Shown here one piece after another: positions 9,127 through 15,380 of a DNA stretch of 64,000 nucleotides. The stretch spans positions 1 through 64,000 of the forward strand of contig JAJEGU010000035.1 in the NCBI GenBank assembly GCA_022819645.1, written 5' to 3'. Under the pieces are notes generated by a model. That model did not search any database and was not told the origin of the DNA. It saw only the letters and a program-made list of their open reading frames with translations. Position 1 is the first letter of the stretch, and every line of letters starts with the position of its first letter. A program made the position numbers and the translations under genes. The stretch comes from Pseudomonadales bacterium. GTDB lineage: Bacteria; Pseudomonadota; Gammaproteobacteria; Pseudomonadales; Pseudohongiellaceae.

Positions 9127-9366
9127 ATGCTTCTCCATGAGTTGCGAGAGGCGCGGGCTCTGACTCAGAAAGCAATGGGCGAAGTTCTCAAGGTCAGGCA
9201 ACCGGCGGTCGCCAAGCTGGAACGCCGCACAGATATGTATGTCTCGAACCTTCGGGCATACATCGAAGCGATGGGCGGACAACTGAAAATCGTTGCCGAA
9301 TTTCCGCAAGGCAGCGTGGCCATTACCAATTTTTCCGAAGCCGGGGAAGAAGCGGCAGCAAGCTGA
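9127..9366 (+). pseudogene. XRE-family antitoxin-like gene, 5' truncated, no partner
   Basis: A 79-residue helix-turn-helix protein from the internal ATG: LHELREARALTQKAMGEVL, then VRQPAVAKLERR and AYIEAMGGQL. This is the pattern of HigA/XRE antitoxins, which normally have about 30 more residues at the N-terminus. Here the frame upstream of the ATG continues only for six codons before meeting the dispersed-repeat fragment, so the 5' end seems lost. No toxin gene is adjacent. The remaining HTH could still be translated from the ATG, but it is best read as a remnant. Confidence 0.65.
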
Positions 9367-9420
9367 GTTTATCTACCATCGATCCACGGGAGCAAAGCTT
9401 CGCCGTCTCTTTTCACTGTT

Positions 9421-9439
9421 TGTGTGCCAAATTGTGTGC
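9421..9439 (+). promoter_or_regulatory. candidate operator: direct repeat TGTGTGC
   Basis: TGTGTGC occurs at 9421-9427 and again at 9433-9439, a 12 bp period just upstream of the CopG-type antitoxin ATG at 9452. Ribbon-helix-helix antitoxins usually autoregulate by binding short tandem sites there, so this is a reasonable operator candidate. No binding data are available. Confidence 0.35.
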
Positions 9440-9451
9440 TAAGTTTCGCAC

Positions 9452-9691
9452 ATGCGTATACATATAGCCTTGGATGAACAATTGGTCGCTGATCTGGACC
9501 GACGTGCCGGCGCGCGAAAACGGAGCGCTTATGTCGCGGAGTTGATCAGACGTGGACTTGAAGACGAGCGCCGCGCGGACGAAATCGACGCGGCGCTCGG
9601 CAGCTTGGCCGATTCCGGACATGATTGGGATGAAGACCCGGCGGCTTGGGTGAGACTGCAGCGCCAAGGCGATACACGGCGCTCAGGATGA
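9452..9691 (+). CDS. CopG/ribbon-helix-helix antitoxin
   Basis: A 79-residue protein. The N-terminal ~45 residues match the ribbon-helix-helix fold: a beta strand MRIHIALD, then two helices around RKRSAYVAELIRRGLED. The acidic C-terminal tail would bind and block the toxin. The stop codon overlaps the ATG of the PIN-domain toxin gene (ATGA), the usual arrangement for a VapBC-type operon. It probably represses its own promoter; a short direct repeat lies just upstream. Confidence 0.85.
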   Translation: MRIHIALDEQLVADLDRRAGARKRSAYVAELIRRGLEDERRADEIDAALGSLADSGHDWDEDPAAWVRLQRQGDTRRSG

Positions 9692-10086
9692 CAGTGGCCC
9701 GATTGCTGCTGGACACGACGGTGCTGATCGACGCACTTCGCGGGCGTCCCGCCGCGGCACGCATTAAAAGGATCCGGCGCACCGGCACGGAGTTTTGGGT
9801 GTGCGCCATTTCAGTCGAGGAAATATGGCGGGGCCTCCTCCCTGGTGAGGAATTGCCAGCGCGCAGACTGTTCAATGGCTTGAGATTGGCGCCGCTGGGT
9901 GTGCCTGAAGGAAGACAAGCCGGATCATGGCGCAGATCGTTTGCTTCGAATGGCGTCACCTTGCATCAGGCCGACTGCCTGATAGCGGCCGCGGCTGCCG
10001 GTGTTGGTGCGGGACTTGCCACGGCAAACGTCGATGACTTTCCCATGCCCGAGATCGAAGTTCAGCATTGGCCGGTCGGGGCATGA
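9688..10086 (+). CDS. vapC: PIN-domain toxin, VapC-like
   Basis: 132 residues with the PIN ribonuclease layout. The first acidic residue is in LLLDTTVLIDALRG (Asp near 8), the conserved Glu is in ISVEEIWRG, and the later Asp is in HQADCLIAAAA, with a final Asp in ANVDDF. VapC toxins cut specific RNAs, often initiator tRNA. The ATG overlaps the antitoxin stop by four bases, so both are made together. Length is typical and the catalytic acids are present, so the toxin looks functional. Confidence 0.88.
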   Translation: MTVARLLLDTTVLIDALRGRPAAARIKRIRRTGTEFWVCAISVEEIWRGLLPGEELPARRLFNGLRLAPLGVPEGRQAGSWRRSFASNGVTLHQADCLIAAAAAGVGAGLATANVDDFPMPEIEVQHWPVGA

Positions 10087-10409
10087 CACTCGGCTATGAC
10101 CTGATGCTGTTCCGGTGAAGGAATATGTGAAGAGTCTGGTTTCCACATGAAATGGCTGGCAACCCAGTAGCGGCCAAGCTCCTACTTCCAACTGAGATGG
10201 AGGAGCCATGGGACACCCATTGAATCGCCTTTCGTGATGAAACCCACACTCCCGGTCGACGACTTGGCATGGGAGGCTCAACAGCCTGGATTTCTGGCTT
10301 ATTGATTGTCGGGAGGCCTTGCGCCGGTGCCCATCGATATGGTGCGTGACATCGCAGGTTCGGCGAAAATGCCAAGTCTTCGGGCTTGGGCTGAACAGGA
10401 GCGGCAATC
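10087..10409. other. 323 bp intergenic stretch
   Basis: I find no supported gene. An open frame runs on the minus strand (10094-10432) but has biased, low-complexity composition and no recognisable motif. The decamer ggacacccat, also found repeated in mtnA and near 34240, occurs here around 10210. The region is probably decayed DNA between two toxin-antitoxin loci. Confidence 0.4.
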
Positions 10410-11069
10410 TTATTCGGCTGATACATAGACATAAGTCGGATGAGTGCCCAGCGACACAGCGCGACAACGTTTGGATAACTCGTTGATAGCTTTCAATTGC
10501 TCCTGTGGCGTCTCCTCGAACGGAAAGCCTGCGGATGGCCTGCACCGCCAAAAACCTACACCTTGATCCAGCTTCAGTGACCACACAACGCCATCCTCCC
10601 ATCCAAGTTTGAGTTCTCGGAAGTGAGGCGCTGGTCCGGTTTCGAACTCGAACGGACCCTTCCAGCGCAACTGGCCACGGCCTGCGCGGAATGCATGGAT
10701 AGCAAATGCTTTGCGAGCGCTATCGTTTTGCCACTGCTTGTTAATCGACTGGGCACTACCATATGAGCGTAGATCGTGTTGCAGATCCCTGGTAAACAGC
10801 CGAAGGACAGTTTCTGCTCCTGTGCGCTTTTCTCGCACTAGGTCGAGCAGCACTTCTCGCAGCAGCAGCAACGTCCAAGGGGTTACGATATAGCGATCAG
10901 AATAACTTACCCGCGCCAGCGGAGCGCCCTGCTTGAATTGCTCTTTCAACTGACGGCAATGGTTCTGAACATGGGACCAGAACCGTGAGCCGAACCCTTC
11001 CAGGCGCCCATCGAGTTCTTTCCTGATGGGCAGTATCGCGTCCCGCTCCAGCAGAGGGCTTAGATACAC
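10410..11069 (-). CDS. unknown protein, possibly C-terminal fragment of a larger enzyme
   Basis: 219 residues from a GTG start (11067-11069). The frame stays open upstream only as far as the 3' end of the PIN gene. There are no membrane segments or signal peptide. Visible features are the charged N-terminal ERDAILPIRKELD, then VSYSDRYIVTPWTLLLLREVL and a tryptophan-rich second half. From memory only, the YSDRY..TP pattern resembles the C-terminal tail of some large helicase-type proteins in defence clusters, so this may be a truncated remnant. Alternatively it is a third gene transcribed with the antitoxin and PIN genes. I assign no function. Confidence 0.5.
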   Translation of the reverse strand: MYLSPLLERDAILPIRKELDGRLEGFGSRFWSHVQNHCRQLKEQFKQGAPLARVSYSDRYIVTPWTLLLLREVLLDLVREKRTGAETVLRLFTRDLQHDLRSYGSAQSINKQWQNDSARKAFAIHAFRAGRGQLRWKGPFEFETGPAPHFRELKLGWEDGVVWSLKLDQGVGFWRCRPSAGFPFEETPQEQLKAINELSKRCRAVSLGTHPTYVYVSAE

Positions 11070-11106
11070 CTCGCTGGTTAAACAGCGAGTACGGTTAGTA
11101 TTACCA

Positions 11107-11730
11107 TCAAGGCGAAGGCTTGGTCAGCAACAATCTCAATGCAACATGCTCCAGTGCGGGGGCGTCCAGCGCCGCTTCAGTGGCGGAAAATGAATCTTCG
11201 TCCAGCTTGAAATGCAATCGATCAAGGTTCGCATCGCCAACGAATGGCGCAGTCATCGGTTCATGAACTACATTCTCCACATCCGGATCATGGCCAAGTT
11301 CCGACGCCACTTCCGATACATGCAAAATGCGCCCTGAAAATTCGGACCTGCTTCGTGCCTTGTTCAGAAAACGTTTGTCAGCCGTGACAACCTCGCACTT
11401 CGAACGAACTGCCAGAGCGAGGTAGTAGCAATCGTAGACCGCGTGATCGATTTCGGCGGCAAACCTGATCGCGCTCGTGGAAAGTTCCTGCATGGGTGCT
11501 GGGGATAGCATCGGACTGAACCGAAGAGTGTTTATCGCCTTTTCCATTTGTTCAAATTCTATCTCGCGTCTCCGCTGCATTTTCCAAAGTGCGTTCGCAA
11601 CTTCGGCGAAAATCAAGTCTGGAGCAATGAGCCTTACTTCGCCATAAAGCAGTTGCAAAGCCTTAGTTGAATACTCCTCATCTACAAGCCATTGTACGGC
11701 GACGCTGGCATCGACCACGCAATCTTTCAT
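11107..11730 (-). CDS. PIN-domain toxin with C-terminal extension
   Basis: 207 residues. The first ~135 form a PIN domain: DASVAVQWLVDEEYS carries the first Asp (residue 5 region), then FAEVANALWK supplies the conserved Glu, AVYDCYYLALA the third acid, and TADKRFLNKA the fourth. This matches VapC-like RNases. The final ~70 residues, from HVSEVASELGH onward, are an extension not seen in ordinary 130-140 residue toxins. ATG overlaps the stop of the antitoxin-like gene by four bases (ATGA). A Met four codons earlier is an alternative start. The unknown gene ending at 10410 follows 38 bp later on the same strand. Confidence 0.82.
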   Translation of the reverse strand: MKDCVVDASVAVQWLVDEEYSTKALQLLYGEVRLIAPDLIFAEVANALWKMQRRREIEFEQMEKAINTLRFSPMLSPAPMQELSTSAIRFAAEIDHAVYDCYYLALAVRSKCEVVTADKRFLNKARSRSEFSGRILHVSEVASELGHDPDVENVVHEPMTAPFVGDANLDRLHFKLDEDSFSATEAALDAPALEHVALRLLLTKPSP

Positions 11731-11987
11731 TTCGAAGAGCATTCGTCGAGTTCGCAACAGCATCCGTCGCGATGCGCCCGAATGATATCGGTTGTACTGA
11801 TCGACGGGCGAATTTCGCGCCGCAGCACCGCCGCCCGCTCCGCAAATTCCTCCACCGACAGAGGACGGTCTGCCAGCGGCCACCGCCACCCTTCTTCGTT
11901 CTCGGGCACGGATTCTTGCTCGGGTTTGCTGTCACGGCTCAAATCAGATTCCGCAGTACGCTCTTTTCGCTTCCTGGACTTGGACAT
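11727..11987 (-). CDS. antitoxin-like protein for the PIN toxin
   Basis: An 86-residue acidic and basic patchy protein beginning MSKSRKRKERT. The C-terminal part, SVEEFAERAAVLRREIRPS followed by DIIRAHRD, resembles antitoxin segments that pair with PIN toxins. It ends with a Cys-rich tail, CCCELDECSSK. Assignment rests mainly on size, position directly upstream of a PIN gene and the ATGA overlap. No DNA-binding fold is obvious at the N-terminus, which is instead lysine/arginine rich and probably disordered. Confidence 0.65.
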   Translation of the reverse strand: MSKSRKRKERTAESDLSRDSKPEQESVPENEEGWRWPLADRPLSVEEFAERAAVLRREIRPSISTTDIIRAHRDGCCCELDECSSK

Positions 11988-12129
11988 CGGGTCTACCCTC
12001 TCCTGAAAACCGGGGGAAGCATAGTGCCGTTCGGGCTGGAATGCCAAGAAATCGGCGAAATCAGCAGCAACTTCACCCGTTTGGTTGCGGGACAGCCGGA
12101 TTTCCGAAGGCGATGGACTCGTCAGGCCC

Positions 12130-13680
12130 CTACTTCCAACTGAGGTCGCGTTGCATGCGGCCGAGGCGGCGGTAGAAGGATTCGCTGGCTTCGCGGTCCG
12201 ACTCGCCGTTGGGGAACAGCAGGCTGACGATGGGGATGACGAACAGCGGCAGCAGCAAGGTCAGGAAGGACGGGTCGGACCATTCGCCGAGGTAGACGAT
12301 CAGTTCGTGCCACCATTGGGCGAAGCCGCCCGCGGTGGCGTTTTCGACGCCGTCGAACAGGGAGTTGAACAGCCACATCGTCAAGCCGCCGGTGAAGCCC
12401 GCGGCCATGCCCCAGAAGACCGCGGCTTCGGTTGTGCGCTTCCAGTAAAGCACGAAGCCGATGGCGACGGCCGGCGGCACCACCATGGCGAAGCCGAGCA
12501 GCAGCAATTGCAGCACCGAGGTGATGTTGCCGAGCCAGGCAATGACTGCGGCGGCGGAGCCGTAAACGACGGTGACGATCTTGTAGGCCATCAGTTTCTT
12601 GTCCGAGGAGAAGTTCTTCGAGCCCGGCACCCAGTCGTTGACGAACATGGTCGCGCTCGCGAGCAGGATCGGCGCGCCGGAGGAAATCACCGCCGCCAGC
12701 ACCGCGGCCAGGGCGATGCCGCCGAGAATCGGGCCTGCGTCCATGGCGAGCTGGGCGATATTGAGATAGCTCGTCAGGCCTGCTTCGGAACCGTAGGTGG
12801 CCATGGCGAGAATGCCGATGAAGCCGGCCACGAGCGGCATCAGCGCGGCGATAATGCCGGCCAGGAAGAAGCCGGGGATGAGGTACTCCTGGCGCGCCGC
12901 GCTGCTGGCATAGTTGGCGTAAACCGAAGCCGCCGGGGTGTGGATGGTGGCGGAAATGAAAAGGGCGATAATCGTCGCCCAGCCGATGCCGGTGAAACTC
13001 CACCAGCGCACCTCATCCCTGGACGCCTCGGCGAGCATGCCGTTGGCGCGCTCGATCACCGAATCCCAGCCGCCCATGTTGCCCATCACCACCAGGCCCA
13101 CGAGCAACAGGCCGAAAATGATCACAGAGCAGTGCACGATATTGGTGATGGCTGTGCCGCGCAGCCCGCCGAAAACGGTGAAGGAAATGATGACTACCGC
13201 GCCGATCAGCACGCCGAGACCGAACGGTATGCCGGTGACGCCGCTGACGATGGAGCCGATGATGTAGGGTTCGATGATATTGACGATCAGGTACTCCGCC
13301 TGCACGCAGAGGCTGGTCAGCCACTGGCAGCGATAGGAGCCGAAGCGGTAGTCGAAAGCCTGGCCGACGCTGACGAGTTTGAGGCGGCGGTAGGGTATGG
13401 CGAAAAACAGCCCCACCAGAAACAATGCGGCAAAGGAATTGACGCCGTACCAGAGATGGCCGAGCCCTTCCGAGATCACATCGCCGGCGACGCCATAGGT
13501 CCCCGCTCCGCCGATCCGGGTGCCGGCGATGCCGGCGGCGAGCATGGCGATCCCCAAGGTGCCTCCGCCGATGTCCCAGTCGGAGGAACTGGCGTTGCTG
13601 CGGTTGAGATACAGGCCGGCGGCGGCGAAGAATACGAGATAGGCGATAATGACGCTGGCGGTGATGCTCATGCGGGACAA
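12130..13680 (-). CDS. sodium:solute symporter family transporter
   Basis: 516 residues with about 13 hydrophobic segments across nearly the whole length, in the SSF (sodium/solute symporter) family. Signature features are the first helix, the GGGTLG/AGIAGTRIGGAGTYG region that forms the sodium and substrate pocket, and FDYRFGSYRCQW. SSF members import sugars, amino acids, carboxylates or urea using the sodium gradient. The substrate is not visible. The gene is followed upstream on the same strand by a thioesterase and a YceI protein, with no obvious functional link. Confidence 0.92.
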   Translation of the reverse strand: MSRMSITASVIIAYLVFFAAAGLYLNRSNASSSDWDIGGGTLGIAMLAAGIAGTRIGGAGTYGVAGDVISEGLGHLWYGVNSFAALFLVGLFFAIPYRRLKLVSVGQAFDYRFGSYRCQWLTSLCVQAEYLIVNIIEPYIIGSIVSGVTGIPFGLGVLIGAVVIISFTVFGGLRGTAITNIVHCSVIIFGLLLVGLVVMGNMGGWDSVIERANGMLAEASRDEVRWWSFTGIGWATIIALFISATIHTPAASVYANYASSAARQEYLIPGFFLAGIIAALMPLVAGFIGILAMATYGSEAGLTSYLNIAQLAMDAGPILGGIALAAVLAAVISSGAPILLASATMFVNDWVPGSKNFSSDKKLMAYKIVTVVYGSAAAVIAWLGNITSVLQLLLLGFAMVVPPAVAIGFVLYWKRTTEAAVFWGMAAGFTGGLTMWLFNSLFDGVENATAGGFAQWWHELIVYLGEWSDPSFLTLLLPLFVIPIVSLLFPNGESDREASESFYRRLGRMQRDLSWK

Positions 13681-13713
13681 CTCCGTTGGCTGGGATTCGC
13701 CGGTTGCGGAATC

Positions 13714-14142
13714 TTATTCACGCTGGCGAAGGCGTTTGATGACCGAACTGGCGGTAAGGATGATCCGGTCTTCCACCTGCAATCTGGCCCGCACGAAAAC
13801 CAGCGAGTGCCCCCGGCGCAACACCTCTCCCTCGCCGAGCAACAGTTCGCCGACCCTGGCCGGGGCGATGAACTCGGTGTTCAGGGTAATCGTCGCCGAA
13901 CTTTCCTGCTCGCCGCCACTGGCGCCAAGGCAGACCGTGTAGTCGGCGAAAGCCACCAGAATGCCGCCGTGGATCGTAGCGTGGGTGTTGGCGTGTTCGG
14001 GCCGGGTGCGGAACGCCGTGCGCGGGTGGGGGCCTTCCATGTAATAAAAGAATGGGCCGATATGATCCTCGGCGGTGTCTCCGGGCCAGTGCCTGTACTG
14101 CGCCGGGACGCCGTAATCCTCGGGTTTGAACGCGGGTTCCAT
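13714..14142 (-). CDS. PaaI-type hotdog thioesterase
   Basis: About 142 residues from MEPAFKPEDYG (a Met eight codons earlier is an alternative). It has the hotdog-fold thioesterase pattern HGGILVAFADYTVCLGA, containing the conserved HGG and catalytic acid region, followed by the strand pattern TITLNTEFIAPARVGE typical of PaaI/YbgC-like acyl-CoA thioesterases. It probably hydrolyses acyl-CoA in the cytoplasm; the substrate is unknown. It lies between the symporter and YceI genes on the minus strand. Confidence 0.88.
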   Translation of the reverse strand: MEPAFKPEDYGVPAQYRHWPGDTAEDHIGPFFYYMEGPHPRTAFRTRPEHANTHATIHGGILVAFADYTVCLGASGGEQESSATITLNTEFIAPARVGELLLGEGEVLRRGHSLVFVRARLQVEDRIILTASSVIKRLRQRE

Positions 14143-14191
14143 GTCGTGAATCCTGCCGGCGAGCAAAGTTCCGGTCGCGACTGTGCTGGCG

Positions 14192-14782
14192 CTAGTCGGC
14201 CCTGTGGAATACCACGGTGAAGCTTACCGGCACGGCGTTGCTGATGCTCGGCAGGCCCGCGACTTCGCGCAGGGCTTCAACGCCGCCGACCATATCGAAA
14301 CTGTCGGCCACGACTATGACCGGCTTCAAGGTGCTGACTTGAATGCCGTTGTCCGCGAGCCGGGTGACCAGGACCTCGGCCTGGTAGCTGTTCGACTGGT
14401 CGCGCATGGACAGGTCGAAGCCAATGGTGGCGGTGGCGCCGCGACCGACTTCAAGCGCCTCGAATTCGCTGATGTCGAGTTGCGCGGTGAGTTCGGCCCG
14501 GGGGAACAGGCTGGTCTCGAACAGCATGTTCTGCATGCGCTCGTCGCGGATGGGTATCAGCGTGTTGATGCTGGCAAGTTCGATGGTGATCGCGGCGGCG
14601 CCCTCATTGCTGATCGACCCCGAAAGCCGGTCGAAGGTGTGTACTTCACCCACATGGTCGGCCTTGATCGTGACGAAGCTGAGCGTGGAGGACTCATTAT
14701 CGAGTTGCCATTGCGCCCGGGCGGTGAACGCCAGGGGCAACAGGGCGGCAAAGGCAATCGTGCGCAAGAGAAAGCGTGGCAT
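14192..14782 (-). CDS. YceI family periplasmic protein
   Basis: 196 residues with a Sec signal peptide, MPRFLLRTIAFAALLPLAFT, cleaved near ARA-QW. The mature part follows the YceI lipocalin-like barrel: WQLDNESSTLSFVTIK at the start, then HTFDRLSGSI, and a closing segment ending VSFTVVF. Family members bind polyprenyl lipids such as ubiquinone-like molecules in the periplasm. The start chosen immediately precedes the signal peptide; longer upstream frames lack support. The gap to the divergent small membrane protein at 14936 contains a good promoter candidate for that gene. Confidence 0.9.
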   Translation of the reverse strand: MPRFLLRTIAFAALLPLAFTARAQWQLDNESSTLSFVTIKADHVGEVHTFDRLSGSISNEGAAAITIELASINTLIPIRDERMQNMLFETSLFPRAELTAQLDISEFEALEVGRGATATIGFDLSMRDQSNSYQAEVLVTRLADNGIQVSTLKPVIVVADSFDMVGGVEALREVAGLPSISNAVPVSFTVVFHRAD

Positions 14783-14878
14783 TGTGGACTCCCGTTGAAC
14801 CAGAGATTCAGGGCAAACAACGGTACTTGAAAGCCGCGCCCCGGGCAAGTTGCAATTGTCCGGAATCTCCGTCGGGTT

Positions 14879-14906
14879 TTGCCATTGAGAGAGCATGTGC
14901 TATATT
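14879..14906 (+). promoter_or_regulatory. candidate sigma-70 promoter
   Basis: TTGCCA at 14879-14884 and TATATT at 14901-14906 are separated by 16 bp, close to the consensus. The ATG of the small membrane protein gene lies 30 bp downstream at 14936. Confidence 0.5.
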
Positions 14907-14935
14907 CGCAACTTCGTGATGTGCGGGAATCGGTG

Positions 14936-15124
14936 ATGACACCTGAATTGATTGCAATATTTGCGCTCGGCATTTCCATCCTGGCGTTTTTGTGGAATAT
15001 CCAGCGCGACATTGCGATGCTGCACAGGGACCATACCGATCTGCGGGAGCGAATGTCGCGCCTGGAAGGGCTGTTCGAAGGTTTTACCCAAAGCAAGTCT
15101 GCCCGCCCCCTATCGAATTCCTAG
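14936..15124 (+). CDS. small membrane-anchored coiled-coil protein
   Basis: 62 residues with one N-terminal transmembrane helix (ELIAIFALGISILAFLWNI), then a charged amphipathic stretch, MLHRDHTDLRERMSRLEGLF, typical of a short coiled coil. Such proteins are common and mostly uncharacterised. A good promoter candidate lies upstream. The stop TAG at 15122-15124 is part of a CCTAGG sequence at the edge of the dispersed repeat, so the last residues may have been shaped by that insertion. Confidence 0.7.
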   Translation: MTPELIAIFALGISILAFLWNIQRDIAMLHRDHTDLRERMSRLEGLFEGFTQSKSARPLSNS

Positions 15125-15145
15125 GAACCTGGGGCGCAGGCTCCT
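15125..15145 (+). repeat. dispersed repeat, terminal fragment in inverted contact
   Basis: The sequence ggcgcaggctcct (15133-15145) is the right-terminal 13 bp of the dispersed element. It meets the left end of the next full copy at 15146, giving an exact 26 bp palindrome, ggcgcaggctcct/aggagcctgcgcc. This looks like the remnant of one copy joined head to head with another through a CCTAGG junction. Confidence 0.7.
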
Positions 15146-15308
15146 AGGAGCCTGCGCCGTAGGAATTCACGGCTGCAAATCCGCTCTCATCCGCGCCCCT
15201 GGCCGCTCGATTTCGTTGAATATCCACCAATATTCGCCTCAATCGACCGGCCTGGGGCGCGGCGATAGCGAATTTTCGCTTTCGCGAATTCCTGCGGCGC
15301 AGGCTCCT
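15146..15308 (+). repeat. dispersed ~160 bp structured repeat, full copy 2
   Basis: A 163 bp copy from aggagcctgcgccg to ggcgcaggctcct. The outer arms pair with one G-U type position (gcgccgtagg against cctgcggcgc). The inner arms gcccctggccg/cggcctggggc carry one T-T mismatch, so this copy is slightly decayed relative to those at 129 and 37245. The apical hairpin gaatat-ccacca-atattc is present. It sits between the small membrane protein gene and selD, in sense orientation to both. Confidence 0.85.
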
Positions 15309-15380
15309 GGCGTCTCTTTGGCCCGCTCCGGCGCGGAAAGGTACAATCGCCGCTTTGCCGGATTCCGGGGCGGAGCGGCC

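Noticed and set aside
10094-10432. Minus-strand frame of 112 codons after the unknown 219-residue gene
   Set aside because: Proline-, arginine- and serine-rich with no motif, overlaps the upstream stop out of frame and has no ribosome binding site.
10187-12145. Shared 15-mer ctacttccaactgag near 10190 and 12130
   Set aside because: The second copy is the natural end of the symporter gene; one short match between two places is not enough to claim a repeat.
12085-14220. Long plus-strand open frame of 711 codons
   Set aside because: It is the antisense of the symporter and thioesterase genes, with biased Asp/Gly/His-rich composition and no family motifs.
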